Below the pieces are notes generated by a model. That model worked only from the letters and a program-made list of their open reading frames with translations. It ran no database searches and had not been told where the DNA came from. DNA of 50,770 nucleotides from Burkholderiales bacterium. Its GTDB lineage: Bacteria; Pseudomonadota; Gammaproteobacteria; Burkholderiales; Burkholderiaceae_F. Shown one piece after another: positions 8,276 to 15,419 of this stretch. A program made the translations under genes and the position numbers. Location: positions 1 to 50,770 of the forward strand of contig JADCGS010000032.1 of assembly GCA_020248865.1 (NCBI GenBank), read 5' to 3'. Positions within the stretch are counted from its first letter, which is position 1. The number at the start of each line of letters is the position of its first letter.

Positions 8276-9618
8276 CGACGTCGCTGAAGATCCTTGGCGC
8301 GGCCGCCGCGCTGGCCGTGCTGGCCGGCTGCGAGCGTCCGCCGGTCGACAGCGTGCAGTTCGGCTACCGCGGCACGGGCATGGTCCAGGTCTACAACCCG
8401 CGCACGGTGGCCCAGCAGCAGCCGCTGAACGTCGTGCCCGAGGCCCTGCCCACGGTGCCCGACGAGGGCCCACGCGCTCGCGAGATCTATCAGAACGTGC
8501 AGGTGCTCGGCGACCTGTCGGCGGCCAACTTCATCCGCCTGATGACGGCGATCACGCAGTGGGTGTCGCCCGAGCAGGGCTGCAACTACTGCCACAACCC
8601 GGCCAACCTGGCGGACGACAGCGTCTACACCAAGGTGGTGGCGCGCAAGATGCTGCAGCTCACGCAGAACGTCAACGCCAACTGGAAGAGCCATGTGGCC
8701 GACACCGGCGTCACCTGCTGGACCTGCCACCGCGGCAAGCCGGTGCCGGAGTACGTCTGGTTCACGGCGCCGCCGCAGGACCTGAAGTCCAACTTCATCG
8801 GCGACAAGGCGGGCCAGAACACGCCAGCCAAGACGGTCGGCTACGCGAGCCTGCCTTTCGATCCGTTCACTCCGTACCTCAGGGATGCGCTGCCGATCCG
8901 CGTCAACGGCCGGGCGCCGCTGCCGGGGCCCGAGGGCGCCAACAACCGCAGTTCGATCCAGCAGGCCGAGCACACCTACGCGCTGATGATGCACATGTCC
9001 AGCGGGCTGGGCGTCAACTGCACCTACTGCCACAACACCCGCTCGATCTCCGAGTGGACTTCGAGCCCGCCGACGCGCGTGACCGCCTGGTACGGCATTC
9101 GCATGGTGCGTGACATCAACGTCAACTACATCGAGCCCGTCACCAATGTCTTTCCGGCCAACCGGCTCGGCGAACTGGGCGACGTGGCCAAGACCCACTG
9201 CGCCACCTGCCACCAGGGCGCCTTCAAGCCGCTGTACGGCAACGGCTCGCTGCTCAAGGCCCACCCCGAACTGGCTGTTCCGCCCAAGACGGGGGCACCG
9301 AAGGCGGCGGCCCTTGGACAGGTTCTGTTCGCGGTCAACCGCTCCGACCTGAACGCGGAGGCCCGCGCCGCGATCCGGCGGGCGGCCGCTGAGCTGACCG
9401 CCAACCAGGCGCTGAAGGTCGACATCTCCGGCTTCGCCGACCAGACCGGCAGCGCCGACAAGAACCTGGAGCTCGCCCGGCAGCGTGCCGTGGCCGTGCG
9501 CGAAGCGCTGAAGGCCGCCGGCGTACCCGAGGCGCGCATCAACCTGCGCAAGCCGGAGTTCGTCATCGGCGGTACGGCGGACGACTCGCGGCGCGTCGAT
9601 ATCATCCCGGCAACCTAG
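8272..9618 (+). CDS. pufC: Reaction-centre tetraheme cytochrome PufC fused to an OmpA-like domain
   Basis: Periplasmic lipoprotein that re-reduces the oxidised special pair. A lipobox (LAVLAGC) predicts lipidation at Cys20. Four heme motifs are present: CNYCH at 104-108, CWTCH at 149-153, CTYCH at 250-254 and CATCH at 310-314. A normal PufC would end shortly after the fourth heme. Here the frame continues from about residue 349 to 446 into an OmpA-type peptidoglycan-binding domain: [23 protein letters not shown] with Asp390, the LARQRA segment with Arg405, and a final SRRVDI. Total length is 448 residues against roughly 340-370 usual. An AAGGAG site lies 7 bp before the ATG. The domain could tether the reaction centre to the cell wall. 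Confidence 0.95.
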   Translation: MTTSLKILGAAAALAVLAGCERPPVDSVQFGYRGTGMVQVYNPRTVAQQQPLNVVPEALPTVPDEGPRAREIYQNVQVLGDLSAANFIRLMTAITQWVSPEQGCNYCHNPANLADDSVYTKVVARKMLQLTQNVNANWKSHVADTGVTCWTCHRGKPVPEYVWFTAPPQDLKSNFIGDKAGQNTPAKTVGYASLPFDPFTPYLRDALPIRVNGRAPLPGPEGANNRSSIQQAEHTYALMMHMSSGLGVNCTYCHNTRSISEWTSSPPTRVTAWYGIRMVRDINVNYIEPVTNVFPANRLGELGDVAKTHCATCHQGAFKPLYGNGSLLKAHPELAVPPKTGAPKAAALGQVLFAVNRSDLNAEARAAIRRAAAELTANQALKVDISGFADQTGSADKNLELARQRAVAVREALKAAGVPEARINLRKPEFVIGGTADDSRRVDIIPAT

Positions 9619-9646
9619 CGACGCTCGGTGACCTGACATCGCATTC

Positions 9647-9672
9647 CGGGCCCGCAAGGGCCCGCTTTGCTT
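9647..9672 (+). terminator. Hairpin after pufC, possible attenuator
   Basis: A 7-bp GC-only stem (CGGGCCC / GGGCCCG) with a GCAA tetraloop is followed by CTTTGCTT. It resembles an intrinsic terminator with a weak T-tract. It lies between pufC and crtA, so it may dampen transcription into crtADC or stabilise the puf 3' end. Confidence 0.5.
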
Positions 9673-9705
9673 GGGCGGCATCCACCTGCTGCGCCGATCG
9701 ACCCC

Positions 9706-10461
9706 ATGCCTCCCGACGATCCGCTGCCCGTCCTGGCCGGACCGAGCCGCCCGGCCGCGCTGCTGGTGAGCCCGAGCTACGTGCTGGTGCTCGCCGAGTA
9801 CCGGCCCGGGGCGCGCCTGTGGGGTCTGGGCCGGCTGATCGGCGGACCGCGTGCCCTGCATGGCGAACGTGACCTGACCTTCTGCAAGGTGCTGGGCAGC
9901 GGCCGCGACGGCGGCTTCGGGCTGGCGCCGAGTTTCTCGCGCCAGGGCCTGTTCTGCGCCTTTGCCACCGACGCGGCGGCGCGCCAGTTCCTGCACGGCC
10001 CACGCGTTGCGGCGCTGGCCGCGCATGCACGCGAGTTCCTGGTCGCGCGGCTGTCGGCCTACTCCTCGCGCGGCGCCTGGTCGGGCCAGCCGCTGCGCGC
10101 CGCCGCCGCCGCTCCCGGCAGCGGGCCGATCGGCGCCCTGACGCGCGCCTCGATCCGCGCGGCGGCTGCGCCTGCCTTCTGGCGCCACGCGCCGCGCTCG
10201 CAGGACGCGCTGGCCGCGGCCGACGGCTGTCTGCTCGCAGCGGGCCTGGGCGAGGCGCCGCTGCTGCGCCAGGCCACCTTCAGCCTGTGGCGCAGCGAGG
10301 CCGCGATGGATACCTACGCGCGCAGCGGCGCGCACCTGGAGGCGATCCGCGCCGCCGCCCGCCACCGCTTCTTCACCGAGTCGCTGTTCATGCGCTTCGT
10401 GCCCCTGCAGGTTCAGGGCACCTGGCAGGGACGCTCGCATGACCTCGTCGCTGCGGCCTGA
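9706..10461 (+). CDS. crtA: Spheroidene monooxygenase CrtA
   Basis: Adds the 2-keto group to spheroidene, giving spheroidenone in the presence of oxygen. The 251-residue protein has the CrtA signature region FWRHAPRSQDALAAADG followed by GLGEAPLLRQATFSLWRS. The ATG at 9706 was chosen over an upstream in-frame start at 9667 because the conserved part starts soon after and 9667 lies just behind the pufC hairpin. It overlaps crtD by 23 bp, so crtADC is coupled to the puf genes. Confidence 0.93.
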   Translation: MPPDDPLPVLAGPSRPAALLVSPSYVLVLAEYRPGARLWGLGRLIGGPRALHGERDLTFCKVLGSGRDGGFGLAPSFSRQGLFCAFATDAAARQFLHGPRVAALAAHAREFLVARLSAYSSRGAWSGQPLRAAAAAPGSGPIGALTRASIRAAAAPAFWRHAPRSQDALAAADGCLLAAGLGEAPLLRQATFSLWRSEAAMDTYARSGAHLEAIRAAARHRFFTESLFMRFVPLQVQGTWQGRSHDLVAAA

Positions 10462-12061
10462 ACACCACGTCGCGGTGGTGGGCGCCGGCATCGGCGGCCT
10501 GACCGCGGCCCTGCTGCTGGCCAGCCGCGGTCTGCACGTCACGCTGATCGAGCGCGCCGCCACGCCGGGCGGCAAGATGCGTCACGTGTGGGTCGACGGC
10601 CGGCCCGTCGACTCCGGTCCCACCGTCTTCACGCTGCGCTGGATCTTCGACCAGATCTTCGCCGCCGCCGGCACCTCGGTCGAAGCCGAACTCGCACTGA
10701 CACCGCTGCCGGTGCTGGCGCGCCATCACTGGGACGGGCAGGCGCAGTCGCTCGACCTGCATGCCGATGCGGCGCGCAACCTCGATGCCGTCGGCCGCCT
10801 GGCTGGCGCGGCCGAGGCGCGGCGCTTTGCCGCCTTCTGCGCCGAGGCGCAGCGGCTGTACCGGACGCTCGAGGCGCCCTACATCCGCTCCGATCGCCCC
10901 ACCTTCTGGCAGATGGTCGGCGACCTCGGGCCGCGCGGGCTCGCCACGTTGGCCGCACTCGGGCCGTTTGCCACCCTGTGGCGGCGGCTGGCGCACCACT
11001 TCACCGACGTACGCCTGCAGCAGTTGTTCGGCCGCTACGCGACCTACTGCGGCGCCTCGCCCTGGGCCGCACCCGCCACCCTGATGCTGGTGGCGCAGGT
11101 CGAGCTCGACGGCGTGTGGACGGTGGACGGCGGCATGCACGCGGTGGCGGCCACGCTGGCGCAACTGGCGCAGCGGCGCGGCGCGCGGCTGCGCTACGAC
11201 ACCCACGTGCGTGAGATCGTCGTGCGCGACGGCCGGGCGCGCGCCCTGCGGCTGGTCGATGCGCAGGGCGAAGAAGAGGAACTGCCGGCCGACTCCATCG
11301 TCTTCAACGGCGACGCCGCCGCGCTGTCGCAGGGCCTGCTCGGCGACGGCGTGCGCCGCGCGGCGCCGGCCGTGCGGCCGCACGAGCGCTCGCTGTCGGC
11401 CGTCACCTGGTCGATGGTGGCCCAGGCCGATGGCCTGCCCCTGCTGCCGCACAACGTCTTCTTCCAGGACGACTATGCCGGCGAGTTCCGCGACATCGCC
11501 GCCGGCCGGCTGCCGGCGCGCGGCACCGTCTACCTTTGTGCGCAGGATCGCGACACCGCGGCCACGCTGCGCGCCAGCGTCGCGGCCGAGCGGATGCTGT
11601 GCCTGGTCAACGCGCCGGCCGTGGGCGATGCGCCTGCCGGCCCTCACCCTTCTGCGCTCGACGCGGCGGAGATCGAACGATGCGAGCAGAACCACTTCGC
11701 GCTGCTGCGGCGCTGCGGGCTCACGCTGACGCCGGTGGCGCGGACGGTGACCACGCCGCGCGAGTTCCACCGCCTCTTCCCGGGGACGGGCGGGGCGATC
11801 TACGGACGCGGCTTCGCGGACCGGATGACCGGCGGCTGGATGACGCTGTTCAAGCGCTCGGGCGCCCGTACGCCGGTGCCGGGCCTGTACCTGGCGGGGG
11901 GCAGCGTGCATCCGGGGCCGGGCGTGCCGATGGCGGCGATGAGCGGCCAACTGGCGGCCGCGACGCTGCTGGCGCACCTCGATTCGACCAGCCGGTCGCG
12001 CCGGGTGGTTATCTCTGGTGGTACGTCGACGCCCTCAGCGATGACGGCCGGCACGGCCTGA
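10439..12061 (+). CDS. crtD: Methoxyneurosporene (1-hydroxycarotenoid) dehydrogenase CrtD
   Basis: FAD-dependent desaturase that introduces the 3,4 double bond in the spheroidene branch. The 540-residue protein has an N-terminal dinucleotide fold (VVGAGIGGLTAALLLAS), the CrtD-type VDSGPTVFTLRWIFD segment, and the C-terminal FAD motif with SVHPGPGVPMAAMSGQ. The last 30 or so residues (rich in Ser, Arg and Thr) overlap the conserved beginning of crtC read in the -1 frame, so they are probably constrained by CrtC rather than by CrtD. Confidence 0.94.
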   Translation: MTSSLRPEHHVAVVGAGIGGLTAALLLASRGLHVTLIERAATPGGKMRHVWVDGRPVDSGPTVFTLRWIFDQIFAAAGTSVEAELALTPLPVLARHHWDGQAQSLDLHADAARNLDAVGRLAGAAEARRFAAFCAEAQRLYRTLEAPYIRSDRPTFWQMVGDLGPRGLATLAALGPFATLWRRLAHHFTDVRLQQLFGRYATYCGASPWAAPATLMLVAQVELDGVWTVDGGMHAVAATLAQLAQRRGARLRYDTHVREIVVRDGRARALRLVDAQGEEEELPADSIVFNGDAAALSQGLLGDGVRRAAPAVRPHERSLSAVTWSMVAQADGLPLLPHNVFFQDDYAGEFRDIAAGRLPARGTVYLCAQDRDTAATLRASVAAERMLCLVNAPAVGDAPAGPHPSALDAAEIERCEQNHFALLRRCGLTLTPVARTVTTPREFHRLFPGTGGAIYGRGFADRMTGGWMTLFKRSGARTPVPGLYLAGGSVHPGPGVPMAAMSGQLAAATLLAHLDSTSRSRRVVISGGTSTPSAMTAGTA

Positions 12062-12897
12062 GCATCATCGCCTTCGTCGGCAGCGTGTTCTCGCCGTACT
12101 ACGCGCGCGCCCGCCGCGCCGGCGCGGCCGACCCCGAAGACTTCTGCGCCATCAACGTGGCGCTGTACGGCGCCGCCGGCAAGCGCTGGACCATGACCGA
12201 GCGGGCGCGCCGCCACATGCGGCGCAGCGCGCGCGAGTTCTCGGTCGGCCCGAGCTTCATTGCCTGGGACGGCAACGCGCTGACCGTGAGCTTCGACGAA
12301 TGGTCGGTGCCGCTGCCGCAGCGCGTGCGCGGCCGCGTGCGGTTGCATCCGGCCGGGCTGTGCCGGCATGTCACGCACCTGGACGAGGCGCGCCGCCATC
12401 GCTGGGGCCCGATCGCGCCGGTGGCCCGCGTCGAGGTGGAACTCGACTCGCCCGCCTGCCGCTGGAACGGCCACGCCTACTTCGACTCGAACGAAGGCGA
12501 CGAGCCGATCGACGTGCCGTTCATCGAATGGGACTGGGCGCGCATGGGCCTTGCCAGCGGCCACACCGCGGTCATCTACGACGTGCGCCAGAAGCGGGCG
12601 CCCGACCGCGTGCTGGCGCTGCGTTTCGCGCCCGACGGCGGGGTGGAAGAGTTCGATGCGCCGCCCCGTCACCGGCTGCCGCGCACCCTGTGGCGGCTGG
12701 CGCCGACGATGCGCAGCGAGACCGCGCCGGTACGCCGCCAGTGGCTGGAAGACACGCCGTTCTACGCGCGCGCCGTGCTCGATGCCCGCGTCTGCGGCGA
12801 GCCGGTGGTGGCGATGCACGAGACGCTCGACGTCGGCCGGCTGGCCACGCGGGCGGTGCAGTCGATGCTGCCCTTCAGGATGCCGCGGCGGGGGTGA
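11977..12897 (+). CDS. crtC: Carotenoid 1,2-hydratase CrtC, start codon unresolved
   Basis: Hydrates the 1,2 double bond of neurosporene or lycopene ends. The conserved protein begins around PRFDQPVAPGGYLWWYVDAL and continues with GSVFSPYYARARR, all typical of CrtC. The given left end is the start of similarity, not a start codon. In this frame there is no ATG, GTG or TTG between 11680 (ATG) and the conserved core. The ATG at 11680 would add about 100 residues encoded opposite CrtD. Explanations are a non-standard start, a -1 slip from crtD, or an indel in the assembly. The C-terminus has the usual RQWLEDTPFYARAVL segment. Roughly 305 residues. Confidence 0.88.
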   Translation, partial: PRFDQPVAPGGYLWWYVDALSDDGRHGLSIIAFVGSVFSPYYARARRAGAADPEDFCAINVALYGAAGKRWTMTERARRHMRRSAREFSVGPSFIAWDGNALTVSFDEWSVPLPQRVRGRVRLHPAGLCRHVTHLDEARRHRWGPIAPVARVEVELDSPACRWNGHAYFDSNEGDEPIDVPFIEWDWARMGLASGHTAVIYDVRQKRAPDRVLALRFAPDGGVEEFDAPPRHRLPRTLWRLAPTMRSETAPVRRQWLEDTPFYARAVLDARVCGEPVVAMHETLDVGRLATRAVQSMLPFRMPRRG

Positions 12898-13051
12898 GGG
12901 CGGCGGTGCGGAGCGGCTGGCGCCCCCATTAAGTTGCGCGGTGTGCGGCAGTTGGCGCCGTTGCCCCGGTGCACCCTTCGCCGCTCCGATCGTCTGCGGG
13001 TCGAGGCCCAAAGCCTGATACCGGCCAGGAGCACGCGCATCGGCTCGACTC
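12898..13051. other. Non-coding stretch after crtC
   Basis: First part of an approximately 860-bp interval without an intact gene (12898-13754). I see no RNA gene, operator or terminator here. Open frames in both strands are short or shadows. The rest of the interval holds the MITE-like element and the broken gene listed separately. Confidence 0.6.
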
Positions 13052-13176
13052 AGAGCCTGTGAAAAAATCGACTGCGCGGCCCGATCTCGCGCCTGCGCTG
13101 CTCGCCGTACCACCCTGTGCAGGTCCGCTGCTCGGCGCGACCTCGGGCCGCTCGCGACGACTTTCTCACAGGCTCT
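13052..13176. mobile_element. MITE-like element with 19-bp terminal inverted repeats
   Basis: AGAGCCTGTGAAAAAATCG at 13052-13070 is the reverse complement of 13158-13176 with two mismatches in 19. The next bases inward (near GCGGCCCGA and TCGGGCCGC) also pair imperfectly. The element is 125 bp and codes for nothing. If the ends are read as GAGCC...GGCTC (13053-13175), both flanks carry TCA, a possible 3-bp target duplication of the TNA type used by some IS5-group elements. The parent IS is not in the window. Confidence 0.6.
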
Positions 13177-13437
13177 CACGCAAGTCGACCGGCCGCAGCC
13201 AGGCCGTCAAGGCAGTACTCGAAAGACTCGCCTGCCCAACACAGGCCTGCGCAAGCCTTGCAGAGGGCCGTTGAACCCAAAGAAAACAGCGGTGACCCAG
13301 ACGCCGCCCGCGTCGGTTGCGGTGTTGGCGGGCCGAGCTGGCGCACGATGCGCTGGCAGATGTAGGATGACAAAGGTCGCTCTGGCCCGGCGTTCAGATC
13401 GACGCCGCAGCAGGACGCCACGCTGTTCGAGAGCCGG

Positions 13438-13749
13438 GTGGCCGGCGAGCCCTGCCGGCACGGCTGGACTCACCGCGACCTCCGATCGCAGCTGAGCGCT
13501 GCGCGCTGGCGATGTGCCTGCGCCGACCGCCCGAAGAAGGCCGGCGCCCAGGGCAGCCGCTGCTTCAGGCGGCTGTGTGCGCGCGGACTCATGGCCAAGA
13601 TCCCGCGCACCCGGCTCTGACGGGTCGTCGACAACGGGCGCAAGGCCGTGGGCGCCAACATGCGCTTGCGCGAGCACCACTTCCCGGGTTTCGAAGCCGT
13701 CATCATGCACGGAACGTCTCTGCAGGAAACACGGAAGTCGCAGCAAAGG
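13438..13749 (+). pseudogene. Degraded C-terminal part of a conserved winged-helix-like protein
   Basis: One frame reads HGWTHRDLRSQL, then CFRRLCARGLMAKIPRTRL, an in-frame TGA at 13618, and continues in the same frame with RVVDNGRKAVGANMRLREH to a second stop at 13747. This resembles the tail of a conserved bacterial protein family of unknown role (pattern GFTNxDLR ... DLRRLRxHGLIxRIPxTxRYxVT). The middle looks frame-disturbed and the internal stop breaks it. The family match is from memory. Confidence 0.45.
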
Positions 13750-13754
13750 ATTTG

Positions 13755-15419
13755 ATGTTCATGCCGATGCCGCATCGCGTGGCGCCGACGTCGTGGCCCC
13801 GCATCGCTGGGGCGCTGGTTGCGCTGCTCGCGCTCAACGCGCTGCTGAGCTTCGGTCCCTGGTGGCCCACGCCGGGGGTGGTGCCGCAGGCGCGGCTGGC
13901 GCCGGAGATGGTGGCGGTGTGGCTGGGGCTGCTGGCGTTGGCTGCACGGCGCCAGTCGCCTTCGCCACGGCTGCTGTGGCTGCTGGCGGCCGGGGTGTTG
14001 GTGCTGGTGCTGGGACGCTACGCCGACGTCACCGCGCCCAGCCTGTTCGGGCGGCCCATCAGCCTGTACTGGGACGTGCCCCAGGTGCCGCGCTTCCTGT
14101 GGGTCACCGCGCGCAGCCAGCCCTGGTGGGCCTCGGCGCTGGCGGCGGCCGTGGTGCTGGCGCTGGGCTGGGCGCTGCTGGCGCTGATCCGGGGGTGTCT
14201 GGCGCTGGTGCTGCGCCACCTGGCCCCGCGCGCCCTGCGCTCGGTCTGGGCCTGGGTGGCGGCGTTCGCGGCCGCACTGCTGGCGGCTGCGCACATGGCC
14301 GGCGTGCCGGGTACCGGCCGCTACGCCACGCATGCCGTACTGCCCACCTACATGCAGCAGCTGCGCCTGCTGTTGGACGCGCACTGGCCAGGCCGCCTGG
14401 CCTACGCGCTGCCGGCACTGACGCCCGTGGAGGACGCGATGGCCCTGAACGGCCCGCGCGCGCTGGCCGCGCTGCGGCAGCGCGATGTCAGCTTCATCTT
14501 CCTGGAGTCCTTTGGCGCCGTACTGTACGACCACCCGCGGATCCGGCCGGCCACCGAGGCCGGCCGGGTGGCGCTGCAGCAGGCGTTGGCCGCGAGCGGG
14601 CGGCAGGTGGTCTCGGGCTTTTTCCGCTCGCCGGTGATCGGCGGGGCCTCGGACCTGGCGCACCTGTCGCTGCTGTCGGGCGTGAACCTGTCGGACCCGC
14701 GCCGTCACGACCTGCTGCTGACCACGGGCCGGCCGACGCTCATGCACCTGTTCCGCCAGGCTGGCTACCAGGCCTTCGGTCTGTACCACGCAGTCTCGTG
14801 GCCCTGGCCGGAGCACGTGCATTACGGCTTCGACTACTTTGTCGACGGCCCGGCGCTGGGTTACGCGGGTCCGCCCATCACCTTCTGGAAGATCCCGGAC
14901 CAGATTGCGCTGGCGCGCTTCGACGCCCTTTACCCGCGCACCGCCGACAGCCCGCCGCGGGTGCTGTTCTTCCCCACCATCACCTCGCACTTCCCCTTCA
15001 ACCCGGTGCCGCCCTACCAGCCCGACTGGACGCGCGCCGCCAGCGCCAATCCCTTCGACGCCGCAGCGGTGCAGGCGGCGCTGGCGCAGCCGCTGGACTG
15101 GCTGGACATGGGCACGCACTACGTTGGCACGGTCAACTATGTCTATCGCTGGCTGGCCGGCCACTTCCGCCGGCCCGAGCCGCGCGAGACGGTCTATGTG
15201 CTCATTGGCGACCACCAGCCCACGGCCAACATCACCGGCGAAGGCGTGCCCTGGGACGTGCCGGTACACATCGTCAGCCGCGACCCGGCGCTGCTCGAAC
15301 GCTTCAGGGCGCTAGGCTTCACCGACGGCCTGTGGCCCGAGCGCACGGTACTGGGCGAGCTGAACCACCTCCACAGTCTGCTGCTGACCGCCTTCGGCGA
15401 GGCGGCGCCCGCGCCATGA
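13755..15419 (+). CDS. Membrane-anchored sulfatase/phosphatase-superfamily transferase (OpgB/LtaS-like)
   Basis: A 554-residue inner-membrane protein with about five N-terminal hydrophobic helices followed by a periplasmic alkaline-phosphatase-superfamily domain. Visible catalytic-type motifs are FIFLESFGAVLYD (Glu251), a Ser/Gly-rich segment SPVIGGASDLAHLSLLSG, TSHFPFNPVPPY and IGDHQP. Such proteins transfer phosphoglycerol or phosphoethanolamine to glucans or lipids. Its stop overlaps the start of a glucan synthase gene (ATGA), so a role in decorating that glucan is likely. Start at ATG 13755 is 4 bp after AAAGGA; ATG 13761 has better spacing. Exact substrate unknown. Confidence 0.8.
   Translation: MFMPMPHRVAPTSWPRIAGALVALLALNALLSFGPWWPTPGVVPQARLAPEMVAVWLGLLALAARRQSPSPRLLWLLAAGVLVLVLGRYADVTAPSLFGRPISLYWDVPQVPRFLWVTARSQPWWASALAAAVVLALGWALLALIRGCLALVLRHLAPRALRSVWAWVAAFAAALLAAAHMAGVPGTGRYATHAVLPTYMQQLRLLLDAHWPGRLAYALPALTPVEDAMALNGPRALAALRQRDVSFIFLESFGAVLYDHPRIRPATEAGRVALQQALAASGRQVVSGFFRSPVIGGASDLAHLSLLSGVNLSDPRRHDLLLTTGRPTLMHLFRQAGYQAFGLYHAVSWPWPEHVHYGFDYFVDGPALGYAGPPITFWKIPDQIALARFDALYPRTADSPPRVLFFPTITSHFPFNPVPPYQPDWTRAASANPFDAAAVQAALAQPLDWLDMGTHYVGTVNYVYRWLAGHFRRPEPRETVYVLIGDHQPTANITGEGVPWDVPVHIVSRDPALLERFRALGFTDGLWPERTVLGELNHLHSLLLTAFGEAAPAP

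Noticed and set aside
9667..9705. Longer crtA start at 9667
   Set aside because: The added residues overlap the post-pufC hairpin region and do not match the family; 9706 is adequate.
7885..10575. Minus-strand open frame of 896 codons opposite pufM, pufC and crtA
   Set aside because: Antisense shadow; the plus-strand genes have clear heme, pigment and family motifs.
13207..13746. Minus-strand 179-codon frame in the crtC downstream gap
   Set aside because: It is opposite the degraded plus-strand gene, has no motif, and has the Arg/Ala/Pro composition of GC-rich noise.
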